Source: an uncultured Pseudoteredinibacter sp. (GTDB lineage Bacteria > Pseudomonadota > Gammaproteobacteria > Pseudomonadales > Cellvibrionaceae). Taken from it: a stretch of DNA of 64,000 bases. Location of the stretch: NCBI RefSeq assembly GCF_947500695.1, contig NZ_CANMSS010000007.1, positions 1-64,000 on the forward strand. Direction: 5' to 3'. Below are positions 63,463 through 64,000 of this stretch, piece by piece. The notes below the pieces were generated by a model. It worked only from the letters and a program-made list of their open reading frames with translations, searched no databases and was not told the origin of the DNA. Both the position numbers and the translations under genes were made by a program. The stretch's first letter is position 1. Each line of letters opens with the position of its first letter.

Positions 63463-64000
63463 TCAGCGGGTATTAAATACCACCATGGTTTTGCCTTTTA
63501 CGGAAACCAAACCTTGGTCTTCTAAAGTTTTTAATACGCGGCCAACCATCTCGCGAGAGCAGCCTACAATGCGGCCAATTTCTTGGCGAGTGATTTTAAT
63601 CTGCATGCCGTCCGGGTGAGTCATGGCATCCGGCTCTTGGCTCAAATCCAAAAGGGTGCGGGCAACGCGGCCGGTAACATCTAAGAAAGCGAGATCGCCT
63701 ACTTTACGAGTGGTATTACGCAAGCGCTTAGCCATTTGACGGCCAAGGGCGTAAATAAACTCTGGATGATTTTCAGAAATTTCGCGAAACTTCGTGTAGC
63801 TAATTTCAGCAACTTCGCATTCTGTTTTCGCGCGAACCCATGCGCTACGAGCATCGTTGTCTTCAAACAAGCCCATCTCACCGATAAAGTCACCTTCGTT
63901 AAGGTAGGCAACAATCATTTCGCGGCCTTCATCGTCTTCAATAACGACGGTAGCTGAGCCTCTAATAATGTAATACAGGGAGTCACTATTATCGCCCGCG
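63463..64000 (-). CDS. crp: Crp/Vfr cyclic-AMP receptor-type regulator (partial, N-terminus beyond window)
   Basis: The visible 179 residues comprise most of the cyclic-nucleotide-binding domain ([33 protein letters not shown] and [17 protein letters not shown]: the phosphate-binding cassette with RSA) and the complete helix-turn-helix domain ([20 protein letters not shown]). The sequence is close to Vfr/CRP. The reading frame runs off the end of the window with no start seen. Proximity to trpC resembles Pseudomonas. Confidence 0.93.
   Translation of the reverse strand, partial: AGDNSDSLYYIIRGSATVVIEDDEGREMIVAYLNEGDFIGEMGLFEDNDARSAWVRAKTECEVAEISYTKFREISENHPEFIYALGRQMAKRLRNTTRKVGDLAFLDVTGRVARTLLDLSQEPDAMTHPDGMQIKITRQEIGRIVGCSREMVGRVLKTLEDQGLVSVKGKTMVVFNTR

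Noticed and set aside
63291..63476. 61-residue plus-strand frame between the sensor kinase and crp
   Set aside because: It starts inside the conserved palindrome flank (GCGATGTTTGGTTTAGG), ends in palindrome-encoded GSEPLGSDP, and runs into crp on the opposite strand; repeat-derived rather than a gene.

Overview
ORGANISM. The window reads as chromosomal DNA of a gammaproteobacterium outside the enterics. It holds prfC, lnt, slyX, aceE-aceF of the gammaproteobacterial type, a BepA-like M48 protease, and trpG-trpD-trpC followed closely by a convergent crp/vfr gene. That last arrangement is familiar from Pseudomonas and Cellvibrio-like bacteria. I cannot name the genus from sequence alone. LAYOUT. 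1-389: three tandem 130-bp repeats, each with a 28-bp palindrome. 410-24631: ordinary chromosomal genes: a 1900-residue Ser/Thr kinase-ATPase-histidine kinase, prfC, an acyltransferase, a TetR regulator, a DUF6279-like lipoprotein, lnt, yciH, a K+ channel, an LpxH-like phosphoesterase, a serine hydrolase, slyX, a BepA-like protease, tusA, an AI-2E family permease, aceE and aceF. 24632-34549: an accessory zone rich in palindromes. It contains a REP-associated tyrosine transposase (RAYT), manC, an SH3-domain secreted protein, an O-antigen ligase family protein, a Gly-rich secreted protein and a WcaJ-type initiating sugar transferase. 34565-44711: a tight polysaccharide operon of lower-GC composition (wecB, wecC, flippase, polymerase, acyltransferase, bi-domain oxidoreductase, an (alpha/alpha)-barrel-like protein, WecG/TagA transferase). 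44830-49637, minus strand: a YecA/UPF0149 protein and galU-pgi with a UDP-glucose-dehydrogenase-like protein that lacks the catalytic Cys. 50256-56498: the polysaccharide export half (outer-membrane barrel, Wza-like, Wzc-like, PHP phosphatase, VpsP-like). 57359-59828: trpGDC. 60422-63232: PepSY protein plus two-component system. 63463-64000: crp/vfr, cut by the window edge. HOW IT WORKS TOGETHER. Most of 26-56 kb builds and exports an exopolysaccharide that probably contains N-acetylmannosaminuronate. GalU, Pgi and ManC supply sugar nucleotides, WecB/WecC make UDP-ManNAcA, the WcaJ homologue starts the lipid-linked unit, WecG extends it, Wzx/Wzy flip and polymerise, and Wza/Wzc with the PHP phosphatase export and control chain length. 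MAIN OBSERVATION. I count 34 copies of a 28-29 bp perfect or near-perfect palindrome (arms of the type GGGGTCAGATCCC / GGGATCTGACCCC). The arm sequence varies but the two arms change together, so dyad symmetry is kept while sequence drifts. Many copies share asymmetric flanks, three sets form 121- or 130-bp tandem arrays, and six copies lie in frame inside three polysaccharide-locus genes, most of them encoding GQNPxGSDP or GSDPxGSDP. The only transposase-like gene in the window, a RAYT, sits between two copies.
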